This document shows, piece after piece, positions 11,387 to 20,126 of a stretch of DNA of 64,000 bases. The notes beneath the pieces are model-generated. The model was given only the letters and a program-made list of their open reading frames with translations. It did no database searches and was not told the origin of the DNA. This DNA is from Dyella sp. BiH032 (GTDB lineage Bacteria > Pseudomonadota > Gammaproteobacteria > Xanthomonadales > Rhodanobacteraceae): positions 4,774,001-4,838,000 of the forward strand of contig NZ_CP134867.1 in the NCBI RefSeq assembly GCF_031954525.1, written 5' to 3'. Position numbers and translations under genes: made by a program. How positions within the stretch are numbered: the stretch's first letter is position 1; the number at the start of each line of letters is the position of its first letter.

Positions 11387-11680
11387 TCAGCCTTCGATCA
11401 CCGCGACGATGTCGTCTTCCTTCAGGAAGACCAGCTCTTCGCCGTCGATCTTGATTTCCTGGCCGGCGTACTTGCCGAACAGGACCACGTCGCCTTCCTT
11501 CACCGACATCGGACGGACCTTGCCGTCTTCCAGGATGCGGCCGGCACCGGCGGCGATGACCTTGCCGCGGGTCGGCTTCTCGGTGGCGCTGTCGGGAATG
11601 ACGATGCCGCCAGCGGAAACGCGCTCTTCCTCCAGGCGCTTGACGATGACGCGATCGTGCAGCGGACGCAGTTTGCTCAT
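11387..11680 (-). CDS. groES: co-chaperonin GroES (Hsp10)
   Basis: A 97-residue GroES, complete. [19 protein letters not shown] at the N-terminus, the mobile-loop region [15 protein letters not shown] (GroEL-binding) and the [10 protein letters not shown] end are canonical. First gene of the bicistronic groES-groEL operon; its leader contains the CIRCE operator 80 bp upstream. The ATG is the family start and has a GGAG-type ribosome site in GCTGGAGCCC. Confidence 0.99.
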   Translation of the reverse strand: MSKLRPLHDRVIVKRLEEERVSAGGIVIPDSATEKPTRGKVIAAGAGRILEDGKVRPMSVKEGDVVLFGKYAGQEIKIDGEELVFLKEDDIVAVIEG

Positions 11681-11760
11681 GGTTGGGCTCCAGCTTGGGT
11701 TTGTTGGACGAAAAGATGAAACGGAAAATGTGGTCCCCGGAACGGCGCCTGGCGGCGCTG

Positions 11761-11787
11761 TTAGCACTCCCGGAAGGTGAGTGCCAA
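11761..11787 (-). promoter_or_regulatory. CIRCE element (HrcA operator)
   Basis: Read on the minus strand the arms are TTGGCACTC and GAGTGCTAA separated by 9 nt. The consensus is TTAGCACTC-N9-GAGTGCTAA, so only one base differs. It overlaps the -10 box and the predicted start of groESL transcription, the position where HrcA represses in other bacteria. The hrcA gene itself is outside the window. Confidence 0.94.
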
Positions 11788-11814
11788 TTCTAGCGACGCA
11801 GGAATCCCCCGCAA
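11787..11814 (-). promoter_or_regulatory. sigma70-type promoter of groESL
   Basis: On the minus strand TTGCGG (11809-11814) and TAGAAT (11787-11792) are separated by 16 bp. The -10 box abuts the CIRCE arm, so the transcript should begin near 11780 inside the CIRCE element. A sigma32 motif was not obvious. Confidence 0.65.
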
Positions 11815-11922
11815 GGGCCTTCGCCCCGAGGCTGGAAGGGCTAATGGGGAAGGCGCGGCGGGCTTTCAAGGGCAGCGCCGGCAAGTTCCGCCGGCCGGCA
11901 CGCCACGCTAGGCTGCGGGGCC

Positions 11923-12249
11923 ATGACCGACCCCGTCCTGCTCTGCTACTGCACTTGCCCCGATGCGGCCAGCGCCGCGCGGCTGGCCGAAACCCTGGTG
12001 GGAGAACGGCTTGCGGCCTGCGTGAACCGCCTGCCGGGGGTGGCCTCGACCTACCGCTGGCAAGGCGAGGTCACCACCGACAGCGAGGAATTGCTCCTCA
12101 TCAAGACCACGGCCTCCCGCTTCGAAGCGCTCAAGGCGCGCCTGCTGGTTCTGCATCCCTACGAACTGCCGGAACTGATCGCCATCCCGGTGGAACACGG
12201 CCACTCTGCCTACCTGGACTGGGTGCGCGCCGGCGTCGCGGAAGGCTGA
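11923..12249 (+). CDS. cutA: divalent cation tolerance protein CutA
   Basis: A 108-residue CutA1. It forms a PII-like trimer linked to copper tolerance, though the biochemical role is not settled. The segments [20 protein letters not shown], the YRWQGEV motif, [13 protein letters not shown] and [16 protein letters not shown] are diagnostic. Transcribed away from groES. Its last 40 bp overlap the 3' end of the convergent cupin gene. In related genomes cutA often sits directly before dsbD; here about 5 kb separates them. Confidence 0.97.
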   Translation: MTDPVLLCYCTCPDAASAARLAETLVGERLAACVNRLPGVASTYRWQGEVTTDSEELLLIKTTASRFEALKARLLVLHPYELPELIAIPVEHGHSAYLDWVRAGVAEG

Positions 12250-12632
12250 TCCGGCACGCTCAGCCGCGCCCCCGGCTTGGCGACGAACACCACCAGGAAC
12301 GTCGCCGGCTCGGTGGCGCTCACGTTCGCGGTGCCCAGATGGTGCGCCCCGGCCGGCTCGAACCAGCTTTCGCCGGGGCCATATTCCTTCGCGGGCTCGC
12401 CTTCGACCTGGCTGCGCACCCGCCCGGACAACATGTAGACATAGGCGTCGGCCTCATGGTGGTGCGGCCTCGACTGCTGGCCCGGCGCGAAGGTCACGGT
12501 CAGCGCCGTGAGCAGGCGCCCCGGTGCCTGCGTCAGCGGGGCGGACAGCAAGGAATGTTCCTCGGCGGCCTGCGATGCCGGTGTGGCGATGCCGAGCGCG
12601 AGGGCGAAAAGTGCGAGTGCGCATGTCTTCAT
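12210..12632 (-). CDS. secreted cupin-domain protein
   Basis: A 140-residue single-domain cupin with a signal peptide (about residues 1-22, ending SQA). The metal motif RPHHHEADAYVYMLSGRV and the second motif YGPGESWFEPAGAHH carry the His/Glu ligands of a small beta-barrel. The function of this small cupin is not evident; it may sense or bind a ligand or metal in the periplasm. It starts 22 bp after the stop of the upstream thioredoxin-fold gene and is probably cotranscribed with it. The 3' end overlaps cutA. Confidence 0.8.
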   Translation of the reverse strand: MKTCALALFALALGIATPASQAAEEHSLLSAPLTQAPGRLLTALTVTFAPGQQSRPHHHEADAYVYMLSGRVRSQVEGEPAKEYGPGESWFEPAGAHHLGTANVSATEPATFLVVFVAKPGARLSVPDQPSATPARTQSR

Positions 12633-12653
12633 GGTTGACTCCGGCGTGGATGA

Positions 12654-13667
12654 TCAGCGCGCCGACAAAGCCCGCATCGCCTGTTCGAGCTTCGGGCCGG
12701 CCTCCTCGACGCGACTGGCGATGCGACCCTGCGCATCGATCAGCAGCACGGTAGGCACGTGCGTCACGCGGAAGCGACGGAACAGCGCGCCGGAATCGTC
12801 CAGCGTCAGCGGCATGCCGATGCGGTGCTCGTCGCGGTACTTGGCCAGTTCTTCGCGATTGGCCCACAGGCCCGAAGCCACCCCGATCCAACGCACCTTG
12901 GCGCCGGACGACGCCAGGGCACCGACTTTTTCGCGCATCGCGCGGCAGCTCTGCGCCAGGCCCGGCCGACTGGTGGCCAGATAGCTCTCGCACCACGGCG
13001 ACAGGAACACCAGCGCCGTCGGGCGGCCGGCCTGCGGCAGCGAGAGATGCGTGCCATCCAGCATGGCGGCCTCGAAAGCGGGCACGCGGTCGCCGACGTC
13101 GTAGTGCGCCTCTTCTTTCGCGCCGGTCGCGGTGGCCCCGACCTGGCCCGGCGTGGTGCGGGCCGCCAGCAGCGCGGCGTCCAGCGCTGCATTCGCTTCG
13201 TGCCCGATGTAGAGAACGCGCCCATCGCGCCCGATCACCACATGCTGCGGCGTCACGCGCAGATGGAAAGCCTCGCCCAGGGAACCGTCATCGAACACCA
13301 GCGGCATCTTCAGGCCCAGCTCCTCGCGGTACTTGCGGACGTCCTCGATGGTTTCGTCGAAGCCGACACTGACCGCGATCACGGCCAGGTCCGGGCCGGC
13401 CTCGGCGAACGTCTTCTCCAGATGCGGCATCTGCTCGCGGCACGGCACGCACCAGGTGGCCCAGAACTTGATGTAGACGGCCTGCTTGCCGTAAAGCGCG
13501 CCCAGATCGATGGTCTGGCCATCGATGGTCTTCAGCGTGACGCGCGGCGCAGGCTTGCCGATCAAGCTCTTGCCGGCGGCTTCTGCGCGCTGCTGGCCGG
13601 ATTCGGCCCAGGCCGGGCTCAGCGACAGGACGAACAGCAGGCAACACCAGAGAACATAACGAGACAT
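12654..13667 (-). CDS. tandem thioredoxin-fold (TlpA-like) secreted protein
   Basis: A 337-residue protein with a signal peptide (about 1-20, cleavage near PAWA) and two thioredoxin-like halves. The first (about 30-170) has TlpA features and the redox motif ATWCVPCREQMPH. The second (about 195-337) keeps the fold signature (LVFLSPWCESYL and THVPTVLLIDAQGRI), but its first Cys is not followed by a second one two residues later; the next Cys is 15 residues on. The start at MSRYVLW gives a normal signal peptide; an in-frame upstream start would add 24 residues. Cotranscription with the downstream cupin is likely. The family is TlpA-like; its redox partner is unknown. Confidence 0.85.
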   Translation of the reverse strand: MSRYVLWCCLLFVLSLSPAWAESGQQRAEAAGKSLIGKPAPRVTLKTIDGQTIDLGALYGKQAVYIKFWATWCVPCREQMPHLEKTFAEAGPDLAVIAVSVGFDETIEDVRKYREELGLKMPLVFDDGSLGEAFHLRVTPQHVVIGRDGRVLYIGHEANAALDAALLAARTTPGQVGATATGAKEEAHYDVGDRVPAFEAAMLDGTHLSLPQAGRPTALVFLSPWCESYLATSRPGLAQSCRAMREKVGALASSGAKVRWIGVASGLWANREELAKYRDEHRIGMPLTLDDSGALFRRFRVTHVPTVLLIDAQGRIASRVEEAGPKLEQAMRALSAR

Positions 13668-13758
13668 GGACGTGGCTCCGTGGGGGAGAGCGCATGCTCG
13701 CGCCGCCGTGGTCCCGCTGTAAGGACCACTTTCCGGCAAAGTTGATGGACCAATCTGG

Positions 13759-15195
13759 TCAGCGCGGCAGCAACCGCACCACGCGCTCCACCGCTTCGCC
13801 GATGCGGCTGGCCTCGATCATCCCGTAGCCGAACACCAGGCCGCCCGGCACGCCGCGGCCGAACGTATAGCCGTCCAATCCTTCCAGGCGCACGCCCGCG
13901 GCAGCGGCACGCTCGATCAGCGGTGCGGTGCGGACCTCGCGCGGCAGCCGCGCCGACAGGTGCAGGCCGGCATCCGACGGCCACGCCGGCAGGCCATGGC
14001 GCGCCAGCGCGCCGAGCAAGGCCTCGCGCCGCTCCGCATAGACCTTGCGCATCCTGCGCACGTGACGCGCGAGATGGCCTTCGGCGATGAACGCGGCCAG
14101 CGTGTCCTGCGCCGGCACGTCGCAGTGCCAGTCGGCCAGCTCCTTGGCCATCGCCAATGCCGGCATCAACCACGGCGGCGCCACCAGGTAACCCAGACGC
14201 AGGGCCGGGAACAGGCATTTGGAGAAGGTACCCACGTAGCAGACCGAACCGTTGCGATCGAGCGTCTGCAGGGCATCCAGAGGGCGGCTGCCATAGCGGA
14301 ATTCGCCGTCGTAGTCGTCCTCGATCACCACCGCGTTTCGCGCGGATGCGAACGCCAGCAATTGCGCGCGGCGACGCGGCGACATCGACATGCCCAGCGG
14401 GAACTGATGCGACGGCGTCACATACACCACGCGCGCCTCCGCCGGGATGCGTTCGACGACGACGCCTTCTTCATCCACCGGCACCGCTGCCACTTTCGCG
14501 CCGGCCGCCGCGAACGCGGCGCGCAGCGGCGGATAGCCCGGGTCCTCTACCGCGACCATGGTCCGGCCCGGCACCACCAGCACGCGCGCCAGCAGATCGA
14601 ACGCCTGCTGCGCGCCGCTGGTCACCACCACGTCGTCCGGATCGCAGGCCACCGCGCGGGCAAACGACACGTGCCGCGCGATCGCCTCGCGCAAGGCCGG
14701 CCGGCCGCACGGGTAGCGATACATCGGCGGCCCTTTGGACAGTCCGCGCAGCGCCCGCGCCGACAAGCGGCGCCACGTGTCGAAGGGAAACAGCCGGTTG
14801 TCCGGACTGCCGACGCGAAAGTCATGGCTGAACTCGCGCGGCGGCGTGGACACCGGCGGACGCGCCTGGCGCCAGTACGGCGCCAGGCGCCGGTCACCGC
14901 CGGGCTCGGCCACCGCGTGGGCCTTTCCGCGCCGTTCGAGCAGATCGGCGACGTAGTTGCCCGCGCCGCGGCGGGCCACCAGGTAACCCTCACTCAGCAA
15001 CAGGTCGTAGGCCGCCACCACGGTATTGCGGGAGAGCTGCAACGCCTGTGCGAGCTCCCGGGTCGCCGGCAGGCGCAGGCCAGCCTTCAGCCGTCCGTCC
15101 AGGATCGCCGCGCGCAGCTGGCCATGCAGCGCGGACAGCCGCTGGCGGGAGCCCTTGACCGGCAGCTCGATAGGAAATTCGAAGGGATGTTGCAT
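13759..15195 (-). CDS. MocR-type (GntR HTH plus aminotransferase) transcriptional regulator
   Basis: A 478-residue MocR/PdxR-type regulator. The N-terminal winged helix (about residues 15-85) contains LPATRELAQALQLSRNTVVA. A linker with low complexity follows, then a class I aminotransferase-like domain (about 130-478) with the PLP lysine near 326 in the GTFSKCLFPALRLGY motif and the EDDYDGEFRYG core. These proteins bind PLP and regulate neighbouring genes. It is divergent from a glutathione S-transferase gene with a 201-bp spacer, so the GST is the likely target. The start lies just inside the spacer. Confidence 0.92.
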   Translation of the reverse strand: MQHPFEFPIELPVKGSRQRLSALHGQLRAAILDGRLKAGLRLPATRELAQALQLSRNTVVAAYDLLLSEGYLVARRGAGNYVADLLERRGKAHAVAEPGGDRRLAPYWRQARPPVSTPPREFSHDFRVGSPDNRLFPFDTWRRLSARALRGLSKGPPMYRYPCGRPALREAIARHVSFARAVACDPDDVVVTSGAQQAFDLLARVLVVPGRTMVAVEDPGYPPLRAAFAAAGAKVAAVPVDEEGVVVERIPAEARVVYVTPSHQFPLGMSMSPRRRAQLLAFASARNAVVIEDDYDGEFRYGSRPLDALQTLDRNGSVCYVGTFSKCLFPALRLGYLVAPPWLMPALAMAKELADWHCDVPAQDTLAAFIAEGHLARHVRRMRKVYAERREALLGALARHGLPAWPSDAGLHLSARLPREVRTAPLIERAAAAGVRLEGLDGYTFGRGVPGGLVFGYGMIEASRIGEAVERVVRLLPR

Positions 15196-15219
15196 GGCCA
15201 GCGCATCGCCGGAAATTGG

Positions 15220-15238
15220 ACCTGCATAATTGCCAGGT
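15220..15238. promoter_or_regulatory. candidate operator in the MocR-GST spacer
   Basis: ACCTG and CAGGT form a 5-bp inverted repeat with a 9-bp spacer that contains CATAATTGC. It is 25 bp from the regulator's start. A MocR-type protein would plausibly bind here, but the match is short. Confidence 0.35.
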
Positions 15239-15396
15239 TGTGGTTCTTTTTCCAGTCCATGGGGATCTCTACGCTGTGCCCACTCCCGCCCCTGGAGGCG
15301 AATGCCATGACTTCGCATGTGCCCAGCCACGACTCCCACCCCCAAGCGGGTGCGTCGACATGGGCGCCACCAGCTACTCATCAAGGAAACAGCGCC

Positions 15397-16098
15397 ATGA
15401 TCGACCTGTATTTCGCCGCCACGCCGAATGGCCTGAAAGCCCGCCTGTTCCTCGAAGAAGCCGGCCTGGCGTATCGCATCGTTCCCGTAAGCCTGAGCAA
15501 GGGCGAGCAATTCAAGCCCGAGTTCCTGGCCATCTCCCCCAACAACAAGATCCCGGCGATCGTGGACCACGCGCCCGCCGACGGCGGCGCGCCGCTGGCG
15601 CTGTTCGAATCCGGTGCGATCCTGCTGTACCTGGCCGAGAAGACCGGCCGCCTGATTCCCGCCGACGTCCGCGGCCGCACCGAGGTCACCCAGTGGCTGT
15701 TCTGGCAGATGGCCGGACTCGGGCCGATGGCCGGGCAGATCGGGCACTTCAACGTGTACGCGCCGGAGAAGGTGCCTTACGCGATCGAGCGCTACACCCG
15801 CGAGGTCCGGCGCCTGTACGGCGTGCTGGACCGCCGCCTGGAAGGCCGCGAGTTCATCGCCGGCGCGTTCTCCATCGCCGACATCGCCTGCTATCCGTGG
15901 ATCGTGCCGCATGAAGCGCACGGACAGGACCTGGCGGAATTTCCGCAGTTGTCGCGCTGGTTCCAGGCGATGGCCGCACGCCCCGCCACCTTGCGCACCT
16001 ACGAAGGCGTGGAAAACGCCTACGCACCGAAGCAGGCGCTGACCGAGCAGGAGCGGCAGGTGCTGTTCGGCCAGGGCAAGTCGCCTACGACCGCCTGA
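15397..16098 (+). CDS. glutathione S-transferase, YfcG/YghU-like (Nu class)
   Basis: A 233-residue GST. The N-terminal thioredoxin domain opens DLYFAATPNGLKARLFLEE, with the Thr-Pro-Asn of the YfcG type, and has IPAIVDH, then LFESGAILLYLAEK, the glutathione gamma-Glu site. The C-terminal helical domain contains NVYAPEKVPYAIERY and the SIADIACYPWI motif. E. coli YfcG shows disulfide-bond oxidoreductase activity with GSH. The start has AAGGA 9 nt before the ATG; an upstream in-frame start would add a non-family extension. Divergent from the MocR regulator, which probably controls it. Confidence 0.92.
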   Translation: MIDLYFAATPNGLKARLFLEEAGLAYRIVPVSLSKGEQFKPEFLAISPNNKIPAIVDHAPADGGAPLALFESGAILLYLAEKTGRLIPADVRGRTEVTQWLFWQMAGLGPMAGQIGHFNVYAPEKVPYAIERYTREVRRLYGVLDRRLEGREFIAGAFSIADIACYPWIVPHEAHGQDLAEFPQLSRWFQAMAARPATLRTYEGVENAYAPKQALTEQERQVLFGQGKSPTTA

Positions 16099-16168
16099 GA
16101 CCTCTGCTGACAGGTCCTGTCACCGCTTCGCCTTAGCTTGAACGCACTTCCATGCCGGGCCCCATGCC

Positions 16169-17095
16169 ATGAAGAAGTCCGACCTCGCTGCTCTGCTCCT
16201 GCTTGGTGCCCTGTGGGGCGCATCGTTCCTGTTCATGCGCATGGGCGCGGACCAATTCGGCCCCATGGCCCTGGCCGGCATGCGGGCAATCGGCGCGGCA
16301 CTGTGTTCGCTGCCGCTGCTGGTCTCGCGCGAACGGCGCGCCACCATGCGGCGGCACGCCAAGGACATCGCGGTGGTGGGCATGGCCAACTCCGCCTTGC
16401 CGTTCGCCTTGTTCTCGTTTGCCGCCGGCAGCCTGCCGGCCGGCGTCTCGGCCATTTCCGACGCGATCGCGCCGCTGCTGGTCGCGCTCTCCGGCTGGCT
16501 GTGGCTGGGCGAGAAACTCGATGCCACCCGCGCGAGCGGCCTGCTGGTGGGCTTCACCGGCGTGGTGTGGCTGGTCGCCGGCAGCGTGGGCTTTGGCGGC
16601 TCGACAAGCGGCGCCGGCTGGGCCATGGCCGCCTGCGTGGGCGCCAATGTCTGCTACACCTTTGGCGCACACTACAGCCAGCGCCGGCTGCGCGGCGTGG
16701 CGCCGCTGGCGGTGGCGACGGGCAGCCAGCTGGCATCGGCGGTGGTGCTGCTGCCGTTCACCGTCTGGCTGTGGCCGGCGAAGATGCCCGGCGCGCAGGC
16801 CTGGCTGGCGATGTTCGGCCTGGCCGCGGCATGTACCTCGCTCGCCTACGTGCTGTTCTACCGGCTGATGGCGCGCATCGGTTCCGCGCGGACGCTGGCG
16901 GTGCTGTACCTGATTCCGGTCTTCGGCGTGCTGTGGGGACTGCTGTTCCTGCGCGAGCCGGTGACCTGGGCGATGGCTGGCGGCTGCGTGGTGATCCTCG
17001 CCGGCGTCGCCTTGACCACCGGCATGGTCCGTCCGCGCAACCCCGCGCCGGCAACGGCCGTGCCCACGCCCACGCCCACGCCGGAACAAGCCTGA
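16169..17095 (+). CDS. EamA-family (DMT) transporter
   Basis: A 308-residue inner-membrane transporter with about ten hydrophobic segments arranged as two EamA repeats. The opening LAALLLLGALWGASFLFMRMG and the second-repeat GSARTLAVLYLIPVFGVLWG stretches are typical of drug/metabolite exporters. The last 20 residues are Pro/Thr-rich (VPTPTPTPEQA). Substrate unknown. It follows the GST gene on the same strand with a 70-bp gap. Confidence 0.9.
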   Translation: MKKSDLAALLLLGALWGASFLFMRMGADQFGPMALAGMRAIGAALCSLPLLVSRERRATMRRHAKDIAVVGMANSALPFALFSFAAGSLPAGVSAISDAIAPLLVALSGWLWLGEKLDATRASGLLVGFTGVVWLVAGSVGFGGSTSGAGWAMAACVGANVCYTFGAHYSQRRLRGVAPLAVATGSQLASAVVLLPFTVWLWPAKMPGAQAWLAMFGLAAACTSLAYVLFYRLMARIGSARTLAVLYLIPVFGVLWGLLFLREPVTWAMAGGCVVILAGVALTTGMVRPRNPAPATAVPTPTPTPEQA

Positions 17096-17209
17096 TCGTC
17101 CGAAGGTCTTTTCTTGCACGGTCTTCCCGCGGCCCGGTCCGCCGGGGCGGGCTGCGCCATAATCCGAGATCGCGGCGCTGCGGTGCCGGTTCTCCACGCT
17201 GGAGCTGCA

Positions 17210-19411
17210 ATGCAATCGATCCGCCCCTTTCGACTGACGGCCCGCTTCGTCGCCCTGGCCTGCCTGTGGCTGCTGGCCGCCTTGAGCGCCACTGCTGCGT
17301 TCGCACAGGATGACGACGGCATCCTGCCGGTGACCGAGGCTTACAAGCTCTCGGCCGATGCTTCCACGCCCGGCGTGCTGAAGCTGCACTGGGAGATCGC
17401 TCCGGACTACTACCTCTATCGCGGCCGCATGAAATTCACCGGCGCGGAGGGCGCGACGCTCGGCGATGCCAAGCTGCCGGACGGCGAGAAGCATCACGAC
17501 GAATACCTCGGCGACGTGGAGATCTACCACCACGCGGTCGAGGCGACGTTGCCCTACACGGTCGCGCCCGGGGCGCAGCGGCTGAAGCTTGCCGTCCGCT
17601 ACCAGGGCTGCCACGAGGTCGAGCCGAAGATCTGCTATCCGCCGCACACCGAGCAGCTCGACCTGCCGCTGCCGGCCGGCGCGACGCAGGCCGGCACGGG
17701 GGCGCCCGGCAGCCTGGGCGCGGCGCTCGCCCAGATCGGCGGAACGTCCGCGGCACCGGCCACGCCGGGCACCGACGCCGCGCCACTGCCGGCCGAACAG
17801 GCCTTCCGCTTCGAAGCGCTGGCCAGCTCGCCCACGCAGCTGCTGCTGCGCTGGACCATGCCCAAGGGCTACTACCTGTATCGCGACCAGACCTCGCTGC
17901 ATCTGAATGCCACCGGCCTGAGGCTGGGCAAGCCACAGTGGCCGCAGGGCGTGGCCAAGCAGGACCCGCACTTCGGCAACGTGACCGTGTACTTCGACCA
18001 AGTGGAACTGCCGGTCGCGATCGAGGGCGATATCGCCGGCCGCAAGCAGGTCGTCATCGAGGCCAGTTTCCAGGGTTGCCAGGACGGCGGCCTCTGCTAT
18101 CCGCTGATGACCCGCGCCGCCACCGTGGACCTCGCCGGCGGTACGACCGCCACCGGCGAGACCGTGGCCGGCCCTGCGCCGGAGGCGCCGCCCGCACGCG
18201 CGCCGGCCGCCGCGCTCGACGTCAGCCTGTGGTCCGCTCTGCTGCTCGCGCTGGGCGGCGGCCTGGTGCTGAACCTGATGCCGTGCGTGTTGCCGGTGCT
18301 GTCGATCAAGGCGGTGGGCCTGATCGAAAGCGGCGAAAGCGCGACGCGGCGGCGGCGCCATGCGCTGGCCTATACCGCCGGCGTACTGATCAGCTTCGTG
18401 GTGCTGGGCCTGGTCATCCTCTCGCTGAAGGCGGCGTGGGGCGCGCAGCTGCAGAAGCCGCTGGTGGTCGGCGTGCTGGCCCTGGTGATGCTGGCGGTGG
18501 CGCTGTCGATGTCGGGCGTGGTGCAGTTCGGCGCCTCGCTGGGCAACACGGGCAGCGGCCTGGCCAGCCGCTCGGGCCTGGCCGGCGACTTCTTCACCGG
18601 CGTACTGGCGGTGGTGGTGGCCAGCCCGTGCACCGCGCCGTTCATGGGCACCGCGCTTGCGTACGCCCTGGCCGCACCGACCCTCCATGCGCTGCTGGTG
18701 TTCTTCATGCTGGGCCTGGGGCTGGCGCTGCCGTTCCTCGCGGTAGGTTTCGTGCCGGCGCTCGCGCGGCTGCTGCCGCGGCCGGGCGCCTGGATGGAAA
18801 CCCTCAAGCAGGTGCTCGCCTTCCCCATGTACCTGGCCGCCGTATGGCTGGCCTGGGTGCTGGCCAATCAGCGCGGCGCCGACGCGGTGGGCCTGCTGCT
18901 GGTGGCCGGCGTGATGCTGGCGATGGCGCTGTGGTGGTTCGAGCGCGCCCGCTACCGCAGCGCCGGTGCCCGCACCTTGGCGTTGCTGCCGCTGCTGCTG
19001 GCGCTGGCGCCGCTGTACTACCTGGCACACCTGCCCGCTCCGGTGGCGGCGGCCGCCGCCGCTGAGGGCACGGTCGCCTACACGCCGGATAAGCTCGCCG
19101 AGCTGCGCAAGGCCGGCACCCCGGTCTTCGTCGACATGACCGCCGATTGGTGCATCACCTGCAAGGCCAACGAACACGCCGTGCTCAACACGGATGCCTT
19201 CCGCGACCTGCTCAAGCGCACCGGCGCCGTCTACATGAAGGGCGACTGGACCAACGAGGACCCGGCCATCACCGCCTTCCTGCAGCAGTACCACACGCCC
19301 GGCGTGCCGCTGTACGTGGTGTTCCCCAAGCACGGCGGCGAAGGCCGCAAGCTGCCGACCGTGCTCACCGGCGCGCTGGTCGAGGAAGCCCTCACCGAGG
19401 CCGCCAAGTGA
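17210..19411 (+). CDS. dsbD: protein-disulfide reductase DsbD, with duplicated N-terminal domain
   Basis: A 733-residue DsbD (DipZ). It moves electrons from cytoplasmic thioredoxin through the membrane to periplasmic DsbC and other thiol proteins. After a signal peptide (about 1-32), two DsbC-type alpha domains occur in tandem: one about 35-160 with GCHEVEPKICYPP, one about 195-312 with GCQDGGLCYPL. Then comes a membrane part (about 325-590) with the redox Cys pair in MPCVLPVL and SPCTAPFMG. The C-terminal thioredoxin domain has ADWCITCK near 646. E. coli has a single alpha domain (about 560 aa in total), so the duplication is unusual. The ATG was chosen for the GGAG box 5 nt upstream. First gene of a run through aroQ. 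Confidence 0.96.
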   Translation: MQSIRPFRLTARFVALACLWLLAALSATAAFAQDDDGILPVTEAYKLSADASTPGVLKLHWEIAPDYYLYRGRMKFTGAEGATLGDAKLPDGEKHHDEYLGDVEIYHHAVEATLPYTVAPGAQRLKLAVRYQGCHEVEPKICYPPHTEQLDLPLPAGATQAGTGAPGSLGAALAQIGGTSAAPATPGTDAAPLPAEQAFRFEALASSPTQLLLRWTMPKGYYLYRDQTSLHLNATGLRLGKPQWPQGVAKQDPHFGNVTVYFDQVELPVAIEGDIAGRKQVVIEASFQGCQDGGLCYPLMTRAATVDLAGGTTATGETVAGPAPEAPPARAPAAALDVSLWSALLLALGGGLVLNLMPCVLPVLSIKAVGLIESGESATRRRRHALAYTAGVLISFVVLGLVILSLKAAWGAQLQKPLVVGVLALVMLAVALSMSGVVQFGASLGNTGSGLASRSGLAGDFFTGVLAVVVASPCTAPFMGTALAYALAAPTLHALLVFFMLGLGLALPFLAVGFVPALARLLPRPGAWMETLKQVLAFPMYLAAVWLAWVLANQRGADAVGLLLVAGVMLAMALWWFERARYRSAGARTLALLPLLLALAPLYYLAHLPAPVAAAAAAEGTVAYTPDKLAELRKAGTPVFVDMTADWCITCKANEHAVLNTDAFRDLLKRTGAVYMKGDWTNEDPAITAFLQQYHTPGVPLYVVFPKHGGEGRKLPTVLTGALVEEALTEAAK

Positions 19412-19427
19412 GCACGCGGACGTACCG

Positions 19428-19973
19428 GTGCTGAGTCGCGGCAACTGGCTGATCCTCGGCGCCGCGGTGCTGGTCGCCGCCCTCGGCGGCTGGCTGCAGC
19501 ACGCCAGCCGGCTGGCGCGGTCGCCGCACGGCGCGCAGGTGGCGAACGTCGGCGATCTTCGGCCGGACCTGGCCCTGGCCGGTCTGGATGGCCGCGAGCA
19601 TCGCCTGTCCGAGTTCCGCGCCCGGCGCGTCCTGTTGAACTTCTGGGCCAGCTGGTGCGGCCCCTGCCTGGACGAGATGCCCGCGCTGGCGAAGGCCCAG
19701 GCGAAGTTCGGCGAACAGGGCGCGATCGTCGTCGGCATCGCCATGGACGATCCCGCCCACGCCCGCGCCTTCCTGGCCGCCCATCCGGTGAACTACCCCA
19801 TCCTGCTCGGCCGGCTGGAGAGCCCCAGCACCTCGCTGCGCCTGGGCAACGCCGGCGAAGTGCTGCCCTACAGCGTGTTGCTGGATGCGGAAGGCCGGGT
19901 CCTCGAGACCCGGCGCGGCACGGTGGACGCGGCCACGCTGGAGCGATGGCTCGCGCCGCGGGCCGCGCCGTGA
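19428..19973 (+). CDS. TlpA-family thioredoxin-like protein
   Basis: A 181-residue membrane-anchored thioredoxin. One N-terminal membrane segment (residues 7-24) tethers a periplasmic TlpA/ResA-like domain with NFWASWCGPCLDEMP near 72 (Cys76-x-x-Cys79). It starts with GTG 16 bp after the dsbD stop. DsbD is the likely electron donor, which would make it a reductant for cytochrome c maturation or similar, but its partner is not proven. Confidence 0.9.
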   Translation: MLSRGNWLILGAAVLVAALGGWLQHASRLARSPHGAQVANVGDLRPDLALAGLDGREHRLSEFRARRVLLNFWASWCGPCLDEMPALAKAQAKFGEQGAIVVGIAMDDPAHARAFLAAHPVNYPILLGRLESPSTSLRLGNAGEVLPYSVLLDAEGRVLETRRGTVDAATLERWLAPRAAP

Positions 19974-20126
19974 CGCGATTCTTCCGACACATACGGCTCC
20001 GCACGTTTTAACGCGGACTTCTCCGTCGAACATCGCCGAACTGCGCCGAACTGGACAACATTGCCGAGTGCGCGCACACTCCCGCCGGTCGCCGGGGTAC
20101 CCCCGGCCCCCGTTGAAGGTTCCGAC

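Noticed and set aside
16133..19744. Open frame of about 1203 codons on the minus strand opposite the EamA gene and dsbD
   Set aside because: Composition is His/Gln/Arg-rich noise, as expected for the antisense of Ala/Leu-rich membrane protein genes.
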